NCBI GenBank assembly: GCA_016184125.1
Contig: JACPDG010000068.1
Location: 1-52,403 of the forward strand
Direction of reading: 5' to 3'
Origin: Candidatus Rokuibacteriota bacterium
GTDB lineage: Bacteria; Methylomirabilota; Methylomirabilia; Rokubacteriales; CSP1-6
Length of the DNA: 52,403 nucleotides
Position 1 is the stretch's first letter; each line of letters opens with the position of its first letter. The translations under genes were made by a program, and so were the position numbers. Of the stretch, positions 32,021 to 40,714 are shown piece after piece. The notes beneath the pieces were generated by a model that was given only the letters and a program-made list of their open reading frames with translations, ran no database searches and was not told the origin of the DNA.

Positions 32021-32911
32021 ATGCGTGAAGAGATCCGGAAGATCCAGGCCCTGATGGAAGACGCGCAGTACGTCACGGATGCGCCAGTCGCCACCGCGGT
32101 GCACCTCGCGATGACGCTCGAGAAGCCGCTCCTCATCGAGGGGCATGCGGGCGTCGGGAAGACCGAGGTCGCGAAGGTGATGGCGCGGATGCTGACGACG
32201 AACCTGATCCGGCTCCAGTGCTACGAAGGTCTGGACGCGGCGACGGCGCTCTACGAGTGGAATTACCAGAAGCAGCTGCTCCACATCAAGCTCGGCGAGA
32301 GCTCGCCGCGGTCGGCGCAGGAGCAAGAGCTGGAGATCTTCTCCGAGGCGTTCCTGCTGCGCCGCCCGCTGCTTCAGGCGATCACGCAGGAGTTCCAGGC
32401 GCCCGTCCTCCTCGTCGACGAAGTCGACCGCGCCGACGAGGAGTTCGAGAGCTTCATGCTGGAGGTCTTCTCGGACTGGCAGGTCACGATTCCGGAGATC
32501 GGGACCATCAAGGCCACACACCCGCCGCACGTCATCCTCACCTCGAACCGCACGCGCGAGCTCTCCGACGCGCTCCGCCGCCGCTGCCTGTACCTCTGGA
32601 TCGACTACCCGGGCTTCGACAAGGAGCTCGCGATCATTCACCGCAAGGTGTCGGACCTCGACGACCGCCTCGCGCGGGAGGTCGCCCGCTTCATGGAGGC
32701 CACGCGGCGGATGCGGCTCGCGAAGGTGCCGGGCGTCGCCGAGACGCTCGACTGGGCCCAGGCGCTCGCGACCCTGCACGCGGACCATCTCGACGAGGAG
32801 CTCGTCGGCGAAACGCTGGGCTGCATCCTCAAGGACGCGGATGACATCAAGCGCTTTCGGGCCGAGGTCGCGAAGGCGGGTCTGAAGCCGTTCCTCACCG
32901 CTTCCGGCTAG
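32021..32911 (+). CDS. coxD: MoxR-family AAA+ ATPase, CoxD-like
   Basis: 296 residues. CoxD-type ATPases help build the metal active site of CO dehydrogenase-like enzymes together with CoxE. Walker A is GHAGVGKTEVAK, Walker B LLVDEVDRADEEFE, sensor 1 in VILTSNRTRELSDALRRRCLYLW. Its TAG stop overlaps the GTG of coxE by one base, the usual ATPase-VWA pair. Confidence 0.93.
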   Translation: MREEIRKIQALMEDAQYVTDAPVATAVHLAMTLEKPLLIEGHAGVGKTEVAKVMARMLTTNLIRLQCYEGLDAATALYEWNYQKQLLHIKLGESSPRSAQEQELEIFSEAFLLRRPLLQAITQEFQAPVLLVDEVDRADEEFESFMLEVFSDWQVTIPEIGTIKATHPPHVILTSNRTRELSDALRRRCLYLWIDYPGFDKELAIIHRKVSDLDDRLAREVARFMEATRRMRLAKVPGVAETLDWAQALATLHADHLDEELVGETLGCILKDADDIKRFRAEVAKAGLKPFLTASG

Positions 32912-34056
32912 TGCGCGGGCGCGCGCTCACCACCGCCGTTCTTCGGTTCGCCGCGCTCCTTCGCCGGCACGGTCTCCCGGTGTCCCTCGGTCAGGTGATG
33001 GACGCTGCCCGCGCGCTCGACCACCTCGACCTCGGTGATCGCAACGACGTCTACCTGGGGCTGCGCACGGTGCTCGTCGGCCGGCCCGAAGACTATCCGA
33101 CCTACGATCGCGCGTTCATCGCGTTCTGGCGCGTCGCGCCGGAGCCCGAGCGCGGGCTTCCGGGGCTCCTCGAAGCGCCGGCGCCCGCGTCGGACCGCGA
33201 ACCGGAACCGGCCGTGTCGTCGGACACGCAGAAGCGCGACACGCTCGCGCTCGAGACGTGGGGGGAGGAGGAAGCCGAGGCGGCCGAACCCCTCTCCGTC
33301 CCCGGCGTGTCGGACCGCGAGGCCCTCATGGCGCAGGATTTCTCCACGTTCACGCCCGACCAGCTCGATGAAGTGCTGCGCTTGACGATCCAGATCGCGC
33401 GCCGCCTCGCCCGCCGCCTCACCCGGCGGCGCCGGCCGATGCGCCGGCGCGGGCGCGTCGACCTGCGCCGCACGCTGCGGGCGAACCTCTCCCGCGCGGA
33501 CCTCATCGAGCTGCGCTACCGCGAGCGGCGCAGACGGAAGGTGCGGCTCGTGCTGCTCTGTGACGTCTCGGGCTCGATGGACCTCTACACGCGGTTCCTC
33601 CTGCAGTTCCTGTTCGCGCTCCAGAACGTCTTCGGGAAGGTGGAGACGTTCACGTTCTCGACGAGGCTCACGCGGGTGACCGATTTCCTGCGCGCGCGCT
33701 CGTACCGGGTGGTGTTGCAGCGCCTCACGGAGGTGCGCGACTGGTCGGGGGGGACGCGGATCGGCGAGTCGCTGGCGCGATTCAACCGGGATTGGCCGTC
33801 GCTGGTCGACCGGCGGACGATCGTGATCGTCCTCTCCGACGGCTGGGACACCGGGGAGCCCGAGGTGCTCGCGGAGGAGCTGATGCGCATCAAGCGCAAG
33901 GCCGGACGCGTCATCTGGCTGAACCCGCTCCTCGGGAACCCGTCCTACGAGCCGCTGACGCGCGGCATGGCGGCCGCGCTGCCGCTCGTGGACGTGTTCG
34001 CGGCCGCGCACAACCTGTACGCGCTCCGGCAGCTCGCCTCGAAGCTGACCATTTGA
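32911..34056 (+). CDS. coxE: VWA-domain protein, CoxE-like
   Basis: 381 residues from GTG 32911. A helical N-terminal region with an acidic linker (SDREPEPAVSSDTQ, EEEAEAAEPL) precedes an Arg-rich stretch (RRLARRLTRRRRPMRRRG) and the VWA domain with MIDAS LLCDVSGSMDLYT, a Thr in SGGTRIGES and Asp in VIVLSDGWDTGEP. It is the partner of the MoxR ATPase in maturation of the molybdenum hydroxylase. The stop is followed at once by the tandem stem-loop array. Confidence 0.92.
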   Translation: MRGRALTTAVLRFAALLRRHGLPVSLGQVMDAARALDHLDLGDRNDVYLGLRTVLVGRPEDYPTYDRAFIAFWRVAPEPERGLPGLLEAPAPASDREPEPAVSSDTQKRDTLALETWGEEEAEAAEPLSVPGVSDREALMAQDFSTFTPDQLDEVLRLTIQIARRLARRLTRRRRPMRRRGRVDLRRTLRANLSRADLIELRYRERRRRKVRLVLLCDVSGSMDLYTRFLLQFLFALQNVFGKVETFTFSTRLTRVTDFLRARSYRVVLQRLTEVRDWSGGTRIGESLARFNRDWPSLVDRRTIVIVLSDGWDTGEPEVLAEELMRIKRKAGRVIWLNPLLGNPSYEPLTRGMAAALPLVDVFAAAHNLYALRQLASKLTI

Positions 34057-34371
34057 ATGGGGGGACTATCGAAGCCCCCCAAACCCCCCGCGCTCGCCAG
34101 CGGCCCGGGAAAACCCGGGCCGCTGCTCGACCACGCGCCCACTCCAAGGGGACTATCGAAGCCCCCCAAACCCCCCGCGCTCGCCAGCGGCCCGGGAAAA
34201 CCCGGGCCGCTGCTCGACCACGCGCTCACTCCAAGGGGACTATCGAAGCCCCCCAAACCCCCCGCGCTCGGAGCGCCCTGGGGGGGTGCGCGGACGCACC
34301 CGTGGTGGGCGGACGCACCCGACAAAGCCGGGGCGCGGCTCGACCACCCGATTCCGTCACGGGCTCTGAGC
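34057..34371 (+). repeat. Dispersed stem-loop element, copy 10: exact 87-bp tandem triplication
   Basis: Three head-to-tail units (ACTATCGAAG marks at 34065, 34152 and 34239, period 87). Units 1 and 2 have hairpin 2 CAGCGGCCCGGG-AAAA-CCCGGGCCGCTG. Unit 3 has GAGCGCC...GGGGCGC arms, two palindromic modules (34284-34320) and the third segment CACCCGATTCCGTCACGGGCTCTGAG. The array starts on the base after the coxE stop. Bases 34372-34537 hold no gene; a short GC hairpin is possible near 34450-34475. Confidence 0.95.
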
Positions 34372-34537
34372 GGCAGCGTCGGTAGTCCGTTTCTCAGGCG
34401 ATGCCTCACACGTGCGGAGGGTGCGCAGTGGGTTGCACGCCCACCACGCACGGCCGCCGCAGAACCGCGGCTGCGGTGTGGCGCTCGGCTTGCAACCCCC
34501 GGGATGGGTGTCCGGCAACGGGGAGGAATCAACCGCG

Positions 34538-34729
34538 ATGCGCACGGTGCTCGTCTCACTGATCTGGCTGCTCCTCCTGGTGCTTCACGCGCCCACCCAG
34601 GCGCAGGCCGTCGTCTTCTCGCTGTTCCCCGAGCTCCTCGCGTTCAATGCGAGCGAGCCTGCGATGCTGCTGCTCACCGGCACGGCGCTCATCGTCCTGG
34701 CCAGGATCGGCGTGTCGAACCGTCCTTGA
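34538..34729 (+). CDS. Tiny secreted protein with PEP-CTERM-like C terminus
   Basis: 63 residues after GGGAGGAATC. An N-terminal signal (MRTVLVSLIWLLLLVLHAPTQAQA) leaves a mature part of only about 15 residues before SEPAMLLLTGTALIVLARIGVSNR, which has the PEP-CTERM plan: E-P-A, a hydrophobic helix, and a terminal Arg. Such signals are processed by exosortases in exopolysaccharide-forming bacteria. The lone Arg is weaker than the usual RR cluster. No exosortase is in the window. Confidence 0.6.
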   Translation: MRTVLVSLIWLLLLVLHAPTQAQAVVFSLFPELLAFNASEPAMLLLTGTALIVLARIGVSNRP

Positions 34730-34730
34730 G

Positions 34731-34779
34731 AGTTCGAGCAACAATCGACCATCGCCGGTGGTCGGTTGTTGCTCGAACT
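34731..34779 (+). other. Long perfect hairpin (21-bp stem)
   Basis: Arms 34731-34751 and 34759-34779 are complementary along their length, with one G-T pair and a 7-nt TCGCCGG loop. It begins 2 nt after the PEP-CTERM gene stop (34729) and ends 23 nt before the truncated xdhC. No U-tract follows, so it is not a standard terminator. It may be an mRNA barrier or a small inserted palindrome. Confidence 0.85.
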
Positions 34780-34802
34780 GATCCGCCGACGTGCTCCAGA
34801 CC

Positions 34803-35675
34803 ATGCGGCCACGCCTGCTGGAGCTGGACCTGGGCGACGAGGAGGCGTGGGAGATCGGGCTGACGTGCGGCGGGACCGTCGAGGTCCTCGTGGAGCCGCT
34901 CGCGCTCGACCATCCCGACGACGTCGCCACGCGCCTCTACGACCGGGCCCGCACGCACGCTGCGCGCGGTGGCCGTGGCGTGCTGCTCACCCGTCTCGAC
35001 GGCGGCCCGGGCGCAAAGCGCCTCGTGCTCGACGACGGCACGGTCGAGGGCTCGCTCGGCGATGCCGGGATCGACGAGCGGTTCTCGGACGACGCGCGCG
35101 ACGCGATGGCCCGCACTGCCTCGCGCGTGGTCGTGCGGGACGACGCGCGCGTCTTCGTCGAGGTCATCGCACCGCCGGCGCTGCTCCTCGTCGTCGGCGG
35201 CAGCCACGTCGCGATGCCACTCACGACCATGGCGCGAGCGCTCGGGTACCGGACCGCGGTCGTGGACGCGCGGCCGCAGTTCGCCACTCGTGAGCGGTTC
35301 GCGGACGTCGACGACCTTCGCATCGGAATCCCGTCCGAGGTCGTTCGCGAGTACCCGCTCGTCCCGTCCACGGCGCTCGTCCTCGTCGCCCACGATTACA
35401 AGTACGATATCCCGGTGCTGAAGATCGCGCTCGCGACGGACGTCGGGTACATCGGCATGCTCGGGTCCTCGCGGCGCGGTACCACGATTCTGAGGCTCCT
35501 CGCGGAGGACGGGGTCAGCGAGACCGCGCTCGAGCGCGTCCACGTGCCGATCGGTCTCGACCTCGGCGCGAGGAGCGCACCCGAGATCGCGCTCGCCATC
35601 CTCGCCGAGATCCAGGCCGCGAAGGGATCCGGGAGCGGCCAGCCGCTCAGCGCCAAGGCGAGAATCCGAACATGA
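34803..35675 (+). CDS. XdhC/CoxI-family protein lacking its N-terminal domain start
   Basis: 290 residues from ATG 34803 (GTG 34791 is also in frame). XdhC proteins insert or protect the sulfurated Mo cofactor of molybdenum hydroxylases. The normal N-terminal ~65 residues, including the SSPR/GxK and GCVE blocks, are absent: the protein opens directly at EEAWEIGLTCGGTVEVLVEPL, normally the end of the XdhC_CoxI domain. The C-terminal Rossmann domain is complete (PPALLLVVGGSHVAMPL, VLVAHDYKYDIPVL, GYIGMLGSSRRG). The break coincides with the hairpin at 34731-34779. It may be impaired or complemented by a separate gene. It overlaps the MoeA-like gene (ATGA). Confidence 0.8.
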   Translation: MRPRLLELDLGDEEAWEIGLTCGGTVEVLVEPLALDHPDDVATRLYDRARTHAARGGRGVLLTRLDGGPGAKRLVLDDGTVEGSLGDAGIDERFSDDARDAMARTASRVVVRDDARVFVEVIAPPALLLVVGGSHVAMPLTTMARALGYRTAVVDARPQFATRERFADVDDLRIGIPSEVVREYPLVPSTALVLVAHDYKYDIPVLKIALATDVGYIGMLGSSRRGTTILRLLAEDGVSETALERVHVPIGLDLGARSAPEIALAILAEIQAAKGSGSGQPLSAKARIRT

Positions 35676-36712
35676 AGGCGATCGCCGTGCGGCGCGACGA
35701 GGCGACCCTGCATGCGCTCGTCGACCGCGTGCTGTGCCACGACGTTCGTGACGCCTCCGGCAAGATCGTCGGGGCCAAGGGGACGAAGCTGGACCGCCGC
35801 GCCGCCGATGCGCTGCTCGCGAGCCCTTGGGACGAGGTCCACGTGCTGGACGTCGAGCCCGGCGATCTGCACGAGGAGGCGGCCGGCCAGCGCGCTGCGA
35901 CGGCCGCCGTCGGCGACGGTGTGCAGGTCAAGGGCTACACCGGCGGCCAGTGGACCCTGGTGGCGTCGCGGCGGGGGTTGCTCTCGGTCCGCAGACCCGC
36001 GCTCGCGGACGTCAACACGCTCGCCGGCATCTCGGTCTTCACGCTGTTCGACGGCCAGCCCGTCGAGCCCGGCGAGGTCGTCGCCAAGGCGAAGGTGACG
36101 CCGCTCGTGATCGGCGAGGAGACGATCCGTCAGGTGGAGCAGATCGCGCGCGGAGCGCAGGGCCTCGTCTCGGTCGCCGGGTTCCGCGCCGAAGTCGTCG
36201 GCGTGGTCGCGCGCGAGACGCTCGACAGCCGGCAGCGCGCCCGGTTCGAGGGCGCGCTCGCGCAGAAGATCGACTGGTTCGACGGCCGGCTCCTGCCCAT
36301 TCGCTACACGGGAGGCTCGGCACGCGCCGTGGCCGACGAGATCGTGGCGCTGGCCGACCTCGGCGCGACGGTGCTGATCGTCGCCGGGGCGAGCGCGCTC
36401 GATCCGCTCGACCCTGTCTTCGGCGCGCTCGCGCTCCTCGGCGCGCGGATGGAGCGACACGGAGTCCCGGCGCATCCCGGCAGCCTGCTCTGGCTCGCGT
36501 TCTGGGCGGGACGCGCCGTCGTCGGCATGCCGACGTGCGGCATGTTCTCCCAGGCGACGACGTTCGACCTCGTGCTGCCGCGCCTGCTCGCGGGAGCGTC
36601 GCTCTCGAACCGCGACGTCGCGGAGATGGGGCACGGCGGCCTCCTCTCCCGCGACATGGCGTACCGCTTCCCGCCGTATCGCCCGAGCGCCGCGCGCGGG
36701 GAGCTCGAGTGA
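35672..36712 (+). CDS. MoeA/MoaB-like molybdopterin-binding protein
   Basis: 346 residues. The C-terminal half has the molybdopterin-binding (MoCF) fold: LLPIRYTGGSARAVADEIVALADLGATVLIVAGASALDPLDP and GSLLWLAFWAGRAVVGMPTCGMFSQATTFDLVLPRLLAG. The N-terminal half is MoeA-like in layout (VLDVEPGDLHEEAAG, SVFTLFDGQPVEPGEVVAKAKVTPLVIG). It may insert Mo or bind MPT for the Cox enzyme. Coupled at both ends (ATGA with xdhC, GTGA with sufU). Confidence 0.8.
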   Translation: MKAIAVRRDEATLHALVDRVLCHDVRDASGKIVGAKGTKLDRRAADALLASPWDEVHVLDVEPGDLHEEAAGQRAATAAVGDGVQVKGYTGGQWTLVASRRGLLSVRRPALADVNTLAGISVFTLFDGQPVEPGEVVAKAKVTPLVIGEETIRQVEQIARGAQGLVSVAGFRAEVVGVVARETLDSRQRARFEGALAQKIDWFDGRLLPIRYTGGSARAVADEIVALADLGATVLIVAGASALDPLDPVFGALALLGARMERHGVPAHPGSLLWLAFWAGRAVVGMPTCGMFSQATTFDLVLPRLLAGASLSNRDVAEMGHGGLLSRDMAYRFPPYRPSAARGELE

Positions 36713-37095
36713 AGACCGTGTCCCGCCCCGCCTCCCCGTACAGCGACGTCATTCGCGAGCGCTGGCGACGGCCGCGCTTCCGCGGGGACCTGCCCGGCGC
36801 CGACCTGATCGCGGAGGACGTGAACCCGCTCTGCGGCGACCGCGTCCGCATGATGGTCGCGATCGAGGACGGGCGGGTCGGCGCCGCACGGTTCGCGGGT
36901 GACTCGTGCGCGATCTGCACCGCGTCGGCGGACGTGGTCGCGGAGCTCGTCACCGGACGGTCGACCGTGGACGCAGGCCGGCTCGCGACGGAGGACGTGC
37001 TCGCGGTGCTCGACGCCGACATCCGGCCGACGCGGATGAAGTGCGTCTCGCTTCCGGTGGGCGTGCTGCACCGCGCGCTCGGAGCGCGCGCGTGA
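36709..37095 (+). CDS. sufU: SufU-like sulfur-transfer/scaffold protein
   Basis: 128 residues from GTG 36709. IscU fold with Cys in NPLCGD, SCAICTASAD and RMKCVSLP; as in Bacillus SufU, the Asp of CGD plus three Cys can bind Zn, accepting sulfur from SufS. The Gly/Cys order SCAIC is the SufU form. It overlaps the neighbours on both sides (GTGA). Placed beside XdhC/MoeA genes, the pair could feed sulfur to Fe-S or to the Mo cofactor; SufBCD are not here. Confidence 0.9.
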   Translation: MKTVSRPASPYSDVIRERWRRPRFRGDLPGADLIAEDVNPLCGDRVRMMVAIEDGRVGAARFAGDSCAICTASADVVAELVTGRSTVDAGRLATEDVLAVLDADIRPTRMKCVSLPVGVLHRALGARA

Positions 37096-38312
37096 TCCGG
37101 CTCGATCTCGAGACCCGGCGGGACTTCCCGATTCTCGACCGGATCGTCAATGGCCGGCCGCTCGTCTACCTCGACTCGGCGGCGTCGAGCCAGAAGCCAC
37201 GAAGCGTGATCGACGCGATGAGCCGCTACTACGAGCAAAGCCACGCGAACGTGCATCGCTCGATCCACACGCTCGGCGAGGAGGCGACCGAGCTGTACGA
37301 GCTCGCGCGCGATCGCGTCCAGCGGTTCATCGGGGCCGGGCGGCGAGAGGAGATCATCTTCACGCGCGGGACGACCGACGGAGTGAGCCTCGTCGCGGAG
37401 ACGCTCGGCCGGACGCTCACGACCGGCGACGAGATCGTCGTCACGGAGATGGAGCACCACTCGAACCTGATCCCATGGCAGCTCGCCGCGCGGCTCTGCG
37501 GCGCCGTCATCCGCGCGATCCCGGTCCTCGACGACGGGCGACTGGACCTCGACGCATTCGACCGGCTCCTCGGCGAGCGGACGCGGGTGGTCGCGTTCAC
37601 CCATGTGTCGAACGTGCTGGGGACGATCAACCCCGTCCCCGAGATCTGCCAGCGCGCGCGCGCCGCGGGGGCGACCACGGTCGTCGATGGCGCGCAGGCG
37701 GCCCCGCACGTGCCGCTCGACGTGTCCGCGCTCGGGTGCGACTTCTACGCGTTCTCGGCGCACAAGATGCTCGGCCCGACCGGCATCGGCGTGCTGTGGG
37801 GTCGCCACGAGACGCTCGACCGTCTCGAGCCGGGCCGGGGAGGCAGCGAGATGATCAAGGAGGTCTGGATCGACCGCGCCGAGTGGAACGATCTGCCGTG
37901 GCGTTTCGAGCCCGGCACACCGCCGATCGCGGAAGCCACCGGGCTGACTGCGGCCATCGAGTACCTGGAGAAGGTCGGGATGGAGCGCGTCAACGAGCAC
38001 GAGCGTGCGCTCGCTCAGCAGGCGCTCGACGAGCTGACGGAGATTCCCGACGTCACCGTCTGGGGGCCACCGCGCGGTATCGACCGGGGTGCGGTCGTCT
38101 CTTTCAGCGTGCGCGGGCTCCACCCGCACGATGTCGCCGCGCTGCTCGACGCCGAGGGCATCGCCGTGAGGGCCGGGCACCACTGCGCGCAACCGCTGAT
38201 GCGCCGGTGCGGCATCGTCGGAACCGTCCGCGCGAGCTTCTCGGTCTACACGTCCCCGGACGACGTGTCCGCGTTCGCCCACGCCGTGGCCGGGCTCCGC
38301 ACAGCCCTGTAG
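37092..38312 (+). CDS. sufS: Cysteine desulfurase SufS
   Basis: 406 residues from GTG 37092. This group II desulfurase takes sulfur from cysteine to an enzyme persulfide. The N-terminal phrase PLVYLDSAASSQKP, PLP His in TEMEHHSNLIPW, PLP Lys in FSAHKMLGPTGIGVLWG, and the active Cys in VRAGHHCAQPLM are all present. It pairs with sufU through a 4-nt overlap. Six nt separate its stop from the agmatinase-like gene. Confidence 0.96.
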   Translation: MIRLDLETRRDFPILDRIVNGRPLVYLDSAASSQKPRSVIDAMSRYYEQSHANVHRSIHTLGEEATELYELARDRVQRFIGAGRREEIIFTRGTTDGVSLVAETLGRTLTTGDEIVVTEMEHHSNLIPWQLAARLCGAVIRAIPVLDDGRLDLDAFDRLLGERTRVVAFTHVSNVLGTINPVPEICQRARAAGATTVVDGAQAAPHVPLDVSALGCDFYAFSAHKMLGPTGIGVLWGRHETLDRLEPGRGGSEMIKEVWIDRAEWNDLPWRFEPGTPPIAEATGLTAAIEYLEKVGMERVNEHERALAQQALDELTEIPDVTVWGPPRGIDRGAVVSFSVRGLHPHDVAALLDAEGIAVRAGHHCAQPLMRRCGIVGTVRASFSVYTSPDDVSAFAHAVAGLRTAL

Positions 38313-38318
38313 GGAGTC

Positions 38319-39257
38319 ATGGATCCCTTGCTCCCGCGCAATCCGTTTCAGTCGCCGCGGTTCGGCCAGATCGCGACGTGCATGCTGCTGCCGGCGGTCG
38401 GATCCGCGGAGGGACTGGACGTCGCGATCGTCGGCATTCCGTACGACGGCGGCACCTCATACCGAACCGGTGCGAGGTTCGGCCCGCGCGCGGTCCGCGA
38501 CCAGTCCTCGCTGATCCGGCCGTGGCATCCCGTGCTGAAGGTCCATCCGTTCGAGCGCCTCCGCGTCGCGGACGTCGGCGACGTGGACGTCGTGCCGATC
38601 TCGATCGAGCGCACGTTCGAGGCGGTCACCCGGCGGATCGGCGAGATCACCGCCGCGGGCGCGATCCCCGTGTCCATCGGCGGGGACCACTCCATCACGC
38701 TGCCGATCCTGCGCGCCCTCGGCCGGCGCCACGGACCGCTCGGCATCGTGCACTTCGACGCGCACCCCGACACGTGGGACGAGTACTTCGGCAGCAAGTT
38801 CTTCCACGGCACACCGTTCCGCCGGGCGATCGAGGAAGGTCTCATCGATCCGCGCCGCATGATCCAGGTCGGGATCCGCGGCCCGCTCTACGGGCCGGAG
38901 GACTTCGCGTTCCACGACGAGCACGGCATCGAGGTCATCCGGATCGAGGCGGTGAAGGAGGAGGGCACGGCGTGGGTGGCGCGCCGGCTCGAGCGCCTGC
39001 GCGGCGGCCCCGTGTACTGCTCGTTCGACATCGACGCCGTCGATCCGGCGTTCGCGCCGGCGACGGGCACGCCCGAGGTGGGCGGTCTCACGTCGTACGA
39101 GGCGCTCGCGACGCTGCGGGCACTCGCGGGCCTCACCCTCGTCGGCGCAGACGTGGTCGAGGTCTCGCCGCCGTACGACGGTCCCGGTCAGATCACGGCC
39201 CTGCTGGCCGCGAACATCCTGTTCGAGCTGGTGTCCCTGCTGGCGCTCCAGCGATGA
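38319..39257 (+). CDS. speB: Agmatinase/arginase (ureohydrolase) family protein
   Basis: 312 residues. A Mn-dependent hydrolase, with agmatine to putrescine plus urea the most likely reaction. Metal ligands: GGDHSITLP, HFDAHPDTWDEY and SFDIDAVDPAFAPATGTPEVGG. Family signatures are complete. The exact guanidino substrate cannot be fixed from sequence. It closes a tightly spaced run from xdhC; an inverted stem-loop element follows. Confidence 0.88.
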   Translation: MDPLLPRNPFQSPRFGQIATCMLLPAVGSAEGLDVAIVGIPYDGGTSYRTGARFGPRAVRDQSSLIRPWHPVLKVHPFERLRVADVGDVDVVPISIERTFEAVTRRIGEITAAGAIPVSIGGDHSITLPILRALGRRHGPLGIVHFDAHPDTWDEYFGSKFFHGTPFRRAIEEGLIDPRRMIQVGIRGPLYGPEDFAFHDEHGIEVIRIEAVKEEGTAWVARRLERLRGGPVYCSFDIDAVDPAFAPATGTPEVGGLTSYEALATLRALAGLTLVGADVVEVSPPYDGPGQITALLAANILFELVSLLALQR

Positions 39258-39264
39258 TTCGCCG

Positions 39265-39403
39265 CGCCTCAGAGCCCGTGAACGAATCGGGTGATCGAGG
39301 GCCGTCCCGGGTTTCCCGGGTGTGGACCCGAGGCGCGGCCCGGGTTCCCCGGGCCGCGGCCGAGCGTCGGGGGGTTTGGGGGGCCATTTCGGGGCCCCCC
39401 ATG
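39265..39403 (-). repeat. Dispersed stem-loop element, copy 11, inverted and composite
   Basis: On the minus strand: GGGGGGCC...GGCCCCCC near 39383-39405, spacer, hairpin GCGGCCCGGG-GAA-CCCGGGCCGC, then a second hairpin CCCGGG-AAA-CCCGGGACGGCC, CTCGA and the third segment CACCCGATTCGTTCACGGGCTCTGAGG. It is the only clear copy oriented against the upstream gene (speB), and it runs into the nfeD start codon. Confidence 0.9.
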
Positions 39404-40714
39404 ATGTCAGTCGTCGCGCTGGTCCTCGCCGGCGTGGCGGCGGCTGCCGCACTTGCCGCTCCGCCCCCTGCGCGGATCGGCGACAGGCACGTCGCGCTCA
39501 TCCAGATCGAGGGCGTGATCAGCCCGGTGACGCTGCGGCTCATCGGGACGGCGATCGACCGCGCCCAGGTCGAGCGTGCAGCGGCCCTCGTGATCCAGCT
39601 CGACACGCCGGGCGGGCTCGAGCGGTCGATGCGCGCGATCGTCCAGCGGATGCTGAACGCCGAAGTGCCGGTGATCGTGTACGTCGCGCCGACGGGCGCG
39701 CGCGCCGCCTCCGCCGGTGTCTTCATCACGATGGCGGCGCACATCGCCGCGATGGCGCCCGCGACCAACATCGGCGCCGCGCACCCGGTCGCGCTCGGCG
39801 GGGGCGCCGACAAGGAGAGCCTGAAGAAGATCGAGAACGACGCGGCCGCCTTCATCCGCACGGTGGCCCGGGAGCGCGGGCGGAACGCGGAGTGGGCGGA
39901 GAAGGCGGTGCGGCAGTCGGTCTCGATCACCGAGCGCGAAGCGCGGGCGCTCCGCGTGATCGACGTCGTCGCCAGCTCGGTGACGGAGCTGCTGGACACC
40001 GTCGACGGCCGGACGGTGAAGACGGTCAAGGGGTCGGTGACGCTCGCAACGCGAGACGCTCGGGTGAAGCCGATCGAGGTCGGCTTCCGCGACCGGTTCC
40101 TCAACGTCATCACCGATCCGAACGTCGCGTACGTGCTCATGATGCTCGGGATGCTCGGCCTGTTCTTCGAGCTCTCCAACCCCGGCGTCATCCTGCCGGG
40201 AGTCGTCGGCGGCATCTCGCTGATCCTCGCGTTCTTCGCGCTCCAGAGCCTGCCGATCAACTACGCAGGCCTTCTGCTGATCCTGTTCGGCATCGTCCTG
40301 TTCATCGCGGAGATCAAGGTCGTGAGCCATGGCGTCCTCGCCATCGGCGGCATCGTGGCCATGGCGCTCGGCTCGCTCATGTTGTTCGATGCGCCGGACG
40401 TCGGCTTTCGCGTCTCGTGGTCGGTCATCGGCATGACCGTGGGCTCGACGGCGGCCCTCGTGCTGGTCGTGCTCGGCGTCGGAGTGCGCGCGCTCGCACG
40501 CCGACCGAGCGTGGGAAGCGAAGCGTTGATCGGGCAGACCGGCCTGGCGCGCGAGGCGCTCGCCCCGGAGGGCCAGGTGACGGTGCAGGGGGAGATCTGG
40601 AGCGCCGTCGTGGGCGACGGGCCCGTTGCCGCCGGCGATCGGGTCCGCGTGGTCGGTGTGGACGGGTTGACGCTCAGGGTCGTGCGGGCCGGTGAAGAGG
40701 GAGGAACGCGATGA
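39401..40714 (+). CDS. NfeD-family membrane serine protease
   Basis: 437 residues (ATG 39401 or 39404). A signal/TM segment is followed by a ClpP/SppA-like protease domain ([29 protein letters not shown], nucleophile Ser in [15 protein letters not shown]), then about four TM helices (near 225-360) and a C-terminal OB-fold NfeD domain ([24 protein letters not shown]). NfeD proteins act with stomatin-like partners in membrane quality control, and the next gene is a slipin overlapping by 4 nt. The long open frame upstream is not family-like. Confidence 0.93.
   Translation: MMSVVALVLAGVAAAAALAAPPPARIGDRHVALIQIEGVISPVTLRLIGTAIDRAQVERAAALVIQLDTPGGLERSMRAIVQRMLNAEVPVIVYVAPTGARAASAGVFITMAAHIAAMAPATNIGAAHPVALGGGADKESLKKIENDAAAFIRTVARERGRNAEWAEKAVRQSVSITEREARALRVIDVVASSVTELLDTVDGRTVKTVKGSVTLATRDARVKPIEVGFRDRFLNVITDPNVAYVLMMLGMLGLFFELSNPGVILPGVVGGISLILAFFALQSLPINYAGLLLILFGIVLFIAEIKVVSHGVLAIGGIVAMALGSLMLFDAPDVGFRVSWSVIGMTVGSTAALVLVVLGVGVRALARRPSVGSEALIGQTGLAREALAPEGQVTVQGEIWSAVVGDGPVAAGDRVRVVGVDGLTLRVVRAGEEGGTR

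Noticed and set aside
34057..34863. 268-codon open frame through the tandem element array
   Set aside because: Composition comes from the 87-bp repeat, it overlaps the PEP-CTERM gene and the xdhC start, and shows no domain.
37092..38312. SufS as inactive because MCRAS reads TVRAS
   Set aside because: The active Cys of SufS is in GHHCAQP, which is present; TVRAS is normal, as in Bacillus-type SufS.
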